Origin: Gammaproteobacteria bacterium
GTDB lineage: Bacteria; Pseudomonadota; Gammaproteobacteria; JAABTG01
Assembly: GCA_034522055.1 (NCBI GenBank)
Contig: JAXHLS010000002.1
Span: 62,001 to 126,000 of the forward strand
Reading direction: 5' to 3'
Length of the DNA stretch: 64,000 bases
Shown in pieces: positions 60,527 to 64,000 of the stretch; position 1 is the first letter of the stretch; each line of letters opens with the position of its first letter. A model generated the notes under the pieces. It was not told the origin of the DNA and ran no database searches. It saw only the letters and a program-made list of their open reading frames with translations. The translations under genes and the position numbers were made by a program.

Positions 60527-62349
60527 CCCCGGGAAGTGGCCGCGCCCCGGAGAGGCCCCGGCGCCAGACCACCCTGGTGCTCACCCTGCCCCTGTGGCAG
60601 CCGGACGCAGCGGCCCTGGAGCGCCTGGACCGGCGGCTGGAGACGGTGCTGGAGATCCCGGTGCCCGAGCCGCCCGCCCCGGCGGCCGGCGCCATTCGTG
60701 GTGGCGGGGACGAGGACCGCGCGGCGGGGCTCGCCTGGCGCTGCCAGCTGCTGCTGCGCGCCTTCATGCAGACGGCCGCGGTGCCCCTGTTCCGGCCGGG
60801 GCGGCTCCTGGAGTTGGCCCGCGCCCCGGACGGCGGCTGGTCGGCGGCGGTGGAAGTGGACAGCATCGACCACATCCCGGCCGAGGTCTATCGGATGACG
60901 GCCTCGGCCGCGGTTCATGTGGCACGGGTTCTGGCCGCCGAAGAACTCGCGCGGGAGCAGGTGGAGGACCTGCACCGGGTGCTGGATCGGGAACTGTTCC
61001 GGCCCCTCGGACAACGGGTGAGTTCCGGCCAGTCCACCCTGCCCGTGCTGCGGGCCGCCGCGGAACAGGGCATCCCTTTCATCCACCTGGACGGCGGTGT
61101 CTACCAGCTTGGCTGGGGCAGCCGCGCCCGGCGTATGGACCGCGGCTCCTGCGACGGCGACAGCGCCATGGGCAACAAGCTCGCCCAGAACAAGCTGTGG
61201 TCCGCCAACCTGCTGCGCTCGGCGGGCTTGCCGGCGCCCCGTCACGGGGCGGCGGAAACGGAGCGCGAGGCCCGCGCCCTGGCCCGCACCATCGGCTGGC
61301 CGGTGGTGGTGAAGCCCGTGGACCGTGATCGGGGCGAGGCGGTAAGGGTGGGGATCCGCGACGAGGGGACCCTCGCCGAGGCCTTCCGGGCGGCCCACCA
61401 GGCCTCCCCATCGGGGCAGGTGCTGGTGGAGCGTCAGGCACCGGGGATCTGTTACCGTCTGCTGGTGGCCGAGGGGCGCCTGCTCTATGCCACCGCCCGC
61501 TGGCCGATATCCATCCAGGGCGACGGCCGCACCCCCGTGGGCGAACTCATCGAGGTCGCCAACCGGGCCCAGGCACAGCGCCCGCCCTGGCTGCGCGAGG
61601 AGCGGTTTCCGGCGGATGCCGCGGCCATCGAGGCGATGCGCGCCGCAGGCTACCCGCTGGACTCTGTGCCCCCGGCCGGCACATGGGTGCCCCTGCGCCC
61701 CATCGAGACCACCCGCGACGGGGGCCGCTTCGAGGACGTCACCGAGAGGGTCCACCCGGATAACGCGGACCTGGCGATTCGCGCCGCGCGCCTGTTCGGG
61801 CTCGCCATGGCCGGTGTGGACCTCATTACCGACGACATCGAAGGCCCCTGGCACGCGAGCGGCGCCATCGTCAGCGAGGTGAACTTCTCGCCCCTGTTCG
61901 GCGTCACGGCGATCTCACAACGCCACTTGCCCGCCTTCTTCGCCCACCTCCTGGAAGGAGACGGCCGCATCCCGGTGGAGGCCGTGTTAGGGCACGAGGC
62001 GGCGTGGGGTTGGGCGCAACGACGCCAGCGGAAGTACGCCGAAGCGGGGAAAAGGTGCTTCGCCACCAGCCACGATTTGACTTTGGACGCCCGGGGGGCC
62101 CCCCTGCCCTTTCCCTTCGATGGGCTCTATCGGCGCTGCCGGGCCCTGCTCCTGGACCCGCGGGTGGACACCCTGGTGCTCGTGGTCCAGGACGACGAGC
62201 TGGCCGACACCGGCCTGCCGGTGGACGTCATCAGCCGGCTCGAGATGGCCGCGGGGGGTGACGGCGAGGACCTGCGCCGCACGCGGGCGCTGCTGCAGGC
62301 GAAGGGTGCCATGGGGCCGGACCCGGCTCGAACCTACAGCCCGACCTAG
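60523..62349 (+). CDS. Cyanophycin-synthetase-like ATP-grasp ligase lacking the Mur-ligase P-loop
   Basis: A 608-aa protein. Residues ~1-170 resemble the CphA N-terminal domain. QGIPFIHLDGGVYQLGWGSR then NKLAQNKLWSANLLRSAGLP opens the ATP-grasp domain (about 180-490) with WPVVVKPVDRDRGEAVRVGI, VERQAPGICYRLLV, and the metal site in GVDLITDD ... VSEVNFSPLFG. After it, where CphA has GTNGKT, this protein reads IPVEAVLGHEAAWGW, but later segments such as LLLDPRVDTLVLVVQDDELA still resemble the Mur-ligase part. The Mur-type half is therefore shortened and without a P-loop. It starts on the ATGA overlap with the upstream dehydrogenase-like gene, suggesting one pathway that forms a peptide or amide bond. 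Confidence 0.85.
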   Translation: MTPGSGRAPERPRRQTTLVLTLPLWQPDAAALERLDRRLETVLEIPVPEPPAPAAGAIRGGGDEDRAAGLAWRCQLLLRAFMQTAAVPLFRPGRLLELARAPDGGWSAAVEVDSIDHIPAEVYRMTASAAVHVARVLAAEELAREQVEDLHRVLDRELFRPLGQRVSSGQSTLPVLRAAAEQGIPFIHLDGGVYQLGWGSRARRMDRGSCDGDSAMGNKLAQNKLWSANLLRSAGLPAPRHGAAETEREARALARTIGWPVVVKPVDRDRGEAVRVGIRDEGTLAEAFRAAHQASPSGQVLVERQAPGICYRLLVAEGRLLYATARWPISIQGDGRTPVGELIEVANRAQAQRPPWLREERFPADAAAIEAMRAAGYPLDSVPPAGTWVPLRPIETTRDGGRFEDVTERVHPDNADLAIRAARLFGLAMAGVDLITDDIEGPWHASGAIVSEVNFSPLFGVTAISQRHLPAFFAHLLEGDGRIPVEAVLGHEAAWGWAQRRQRKYAEAGKRCFATSHDLTLDARGAPLPFPFDGLYRRCRALLLDPRVDTLVLVVQDDELADTGLPVDVISRLEMAAGGDGEDLRRTRALLQAKGAMGPDPARTYSPT

Positions 62350-63018
62350 AGCCACACCACCACCGCCTCTTCCTACGGCACGGCTGTAGGTCGGTTGCTC
62401 TCGGCAACCGACATCCGCGCCCGCAAACCGCCGCATTTCGTCGGCTGCCAAGAGCAGCCGAACTACGCCTCTGTCCTTCTCCCCCGGGAAATGGGAAAGG
62501 GGAAATGGGAAAGGGGAAATGGGAAAGGGGGAATGGGAAAGGGGGAAAGATTACCACCCGTGCGTCCGCTCTGCTGACGCCGAAACGCTGAATCCGCTGC
62601 GCCTTTTCGAACTGCCACTCCTCCCTGACCTTCTCCCTTTTCGCGTCACTCGCGTCTTTCGCGGTTACGCTTTTTGTAGGTCGGGATTCATCCCGACATT
62701 AAACCCAACCGCACGCACCACGGGCCGGGGTGGAACCCGCCGGCGTTGGGTGTCGGACTGAAGTCCGACCTACAGCCCGACCTACAGCCTCCCATCGGCC
62801 AGGGGCTGGCCTCCTACGGATTATCGGCCAGGGGCTGGCCTCCTACGGGCCTACGGGGTGTTGGGCTGGCGGCTGTTGGGGTTTGTACCTCACCCAAAGG
62901 GAGAGGGGGAGTTCGTGCTTAGCGAGTTTCACGTTCAAGGAGATTTTTTTTGTTGCTCGGCCTAAGATTGGCGTAGCGTCAATCGTCCGTAATAGGATTA
63001 CAGCAAGGGGGGGGATCC
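62350..63018. repeat. Repeat-filled intergenic region before the TpsA gene
   Basis: 669 bp without a supported gene. It holds GTAGGTCGG-type palindromes (62385-62411, 62674-62698, 62746-62785), an A/G tandem repeat (62486-62549), two REP-like stem-loops ATCGGCCAGGGGCTGGCC plus CTCCTAC (62794-62817, 62823-62847), and an inverted copy of the dispersed repeat seen at 47111 (62892-62936). Confidence 0.8.
62486..62549 (+). repeat. Purine-only tandem repeat
   Basis: About five units of GGAAATGGGAAAGG with small length changes; G/A on the plus strand apart from one T per unit. Likely a slippage-prone microsatellite. Confidence 0.88.
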
Positions 63019-64000
63019 ATGAGTTCTCGGCACAGTCTGGGGTTGGGGTTCATTGTGGGCGTTCTGACCGCCTGCCCGGCCATGGCCAATCCTCTGGATC
63101 CCCATGTGATACATGGGAGCGCGAGCTTTGCGCGCCAGGGCGGGGCGCTCACCGTCACCAACAGTCCTGGCGCGATCATCAATTGGCAGGGCTTTTCCAT
63201 TGCCCGGGGCGAGTTAACCCGCTTCCTCCAGCAGCATGCAGACAGTGCGGTGCTGAACCGGGTCACCGGTTCGGACCCATCGCGGATCCTCGGGCAGTTG
63301 CATTCCAATGGTCGGGTGTTCCTGGTGAATCCTCACGGCATCGTGTTCGGCCCCGACGCGGTGGTGGACACGGCAGGACTGGTGGCCTCGACGCTCAATA
63401 TCTCGGATGAGGACTTCCTCGCCGGGAAACTGGCGTTTCAGGGCGACGACCCGGGGGCCATCGAGAACGCAGGGCTCATCCGGGCACGCGGTGGGGACGT
63501 GTACCTGATTGCCCCCGAGATCCGGAACAGCGGCGCCGTAGTTGCCGAAGGGGGGAACATCCTGCTGGCGGCGGGCCGCAGGGTGACCATCACGGACCTG
63601 GGCGCCGGCGGGGTGTACTTCGAGGTGCAGGCGCCGGAGGACCGGGTGGTGAACCTGGGGGAGCTGCTGGCCAGGGGGGGTGCGGTGCGCGCCTTCGCGG
63701 GGAGCCTGGAGCACGCGGGGGACATCCGCGCAGACAGCCTCTCGGTGGATGAGACGGGCGTCGTGGTGCTGGAGGCGCGGGGCAATGTGGAGTTGCTGGC
63801 GGCCTCCACGGTGAGTGCCTCGGGTCCGGCGGGGGGCGCGGTGCGCGTCGAGAGCACGGGTGGTGACGCGGTGGTGGCGGGCCGGGTGGCGGCCACGGGT
63901 TCGGAGGGGGCCGGCGGGGATGTCCGGCTGCTGGGTAAGCGCGTGGGGCTCTTCGGGTCGGCCCAGGTGGATGCCTCGGGTGCCGCGGGGGGTGGCGAGG
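63019..64000 (+). CDS. Two-partner-secretion exoprotein (TpsA, filamentous haemagglutinin-like), N-terminal part
   Basis: Open to the end of the window (327 codons seen). There is a signal peptide (MSSRHSLGLGFIVGVLTACP AMA), then a TPS domain: FARQGGALTVTNSPGAIINW, FSIARGELTRF, LHSNGRVFLVNPHGIVFGPD with the NP-x-G-I/V-x-x-G motif, and STLNISDEDF. After residue ~150 come beta-helix repeats (IENAGLIRARGGDVYLIAPE, VVAEGGNILLAAGRRVTI). AAGGGGGG lies about 8 bp before the ATG. The protein would pass a TpsB outer-membrane pore, whose gene is not in the window. Adhesin or surface role by family. Confidence 0.92.
   Translation, partial: MSSRHSLGLGFIVGVLTACPAMANPLDPHVIHGSASFARQGGALTVTNSPGAIINWQGFSIARGELTRFLQQHADSAVLNRVTGSDPSRILGQLHSNGRVFLVNPHGIVFGPDAVVDTAGLVASTLNISDEDFLAGKLAFQGDDPGAIENAGLIRARGGDVYLIAPEIRNSGAVVAEGGNILLAAGRRVTITDLGAGGVYFEVQAPEDRVVNLGELLARGGAVRAFAGSLEHAGDIRADSLSVDETGVVVLEARGNVELLAASTVSASGPAGGAVRVESTGGDAVVAGRVAATGSEGAGGDVRLLGKRVGLFGSAQVDASGAAGGGE

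Overview
The window is about 64 kb of high-GC DNA from a gammaproteobacterium. It is probably a member of the Chromatiales/Ectothiorhodospiraceae type: uvrB sits divergently from a class I aminotransferase, the envelope genes are of gammaproteobacterial type, and intergenic regions are packed with short GC-rich stem-loop repeats. The taxonomic guess is inference. The DNA is unusually rich in mobile and relic sequence: five near-identical group II introns, two transposase genes, three Uma2 paralogues, four toxin-antitoxin modules, and several duplicated or decayed genes.

Layout. Positions 1-8.1 kb: tail of an ISNCY transposase, uvrB, an aminotransferase, a 4-copy tandem repeat, tRNA-Asn, an MNT/HEPN type VII toxin-antitoxin pair, galU, a Uma2 nuclease-like gene and a PIN/ribbon-helix-helix pair. 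8.2-23.7 kb: an O-antigen type locus (WbpM-like dehydratase, WecA/WbpL-like initiating transferase, SDR epimerase, two GT2 enzymes) split apart by introns A, B and C and by Uma2 and Rpn/DUF4351 genes. 23.4-46.9 kb: a surface-protein island with a trypsin-like relic, SapC, a 289-aa acidic protein, a 2167-aa S-layer/adhesin-like protein, a 1523-aa multidomain glycan enzyme, the Wzt/Wzm polysaccharide exporter, a complete type I secretion system (HlyD-type adaptor, ABC ATPase, TolC) and a GT4 enzyme. 47-54.3 kb: an IS4 transposase, an 852-bp vapBC segment present twice, and introns D (minus) and E (plus) flanking the second vapBC. 54.3-59.4 kb: a segmental duplication of a coiled-coil gene plus a beta-CASP metallo-hydrolase, with relics and an AAA/DUF4143 ATPase lodged in one relic. 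59.4-62.3 kb: a two-gene operon of an ornithine-cyclodeaminase-like enzyme and a cyanophycin-synthetase-like ATP-grasp ligase that has lost the Mur-ligase P-loop. 63.0 kb to the end: start of a two-partner-secretion TpsA exoprotein.

How the genes work together. The 24-47 kb island is coherent as a surface-layer system. A type I machine would export the giant acidic protein (no signal peptide, typical type I C-terminus), while the Wzm/Wzt exporter, the glycan enzyme and the flanking O-antigen genes would build the lipopolysaccharide to which such layers are anchored, as known for Caulobacter. The introns all sit at the same position (CTCCTA^C) of the dispersed stem-loop repeat, so the repeat family acts as the intron's landing site. 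Only copy E has an intact maturase. Copies A, C and D share one and the same single-base deletion.
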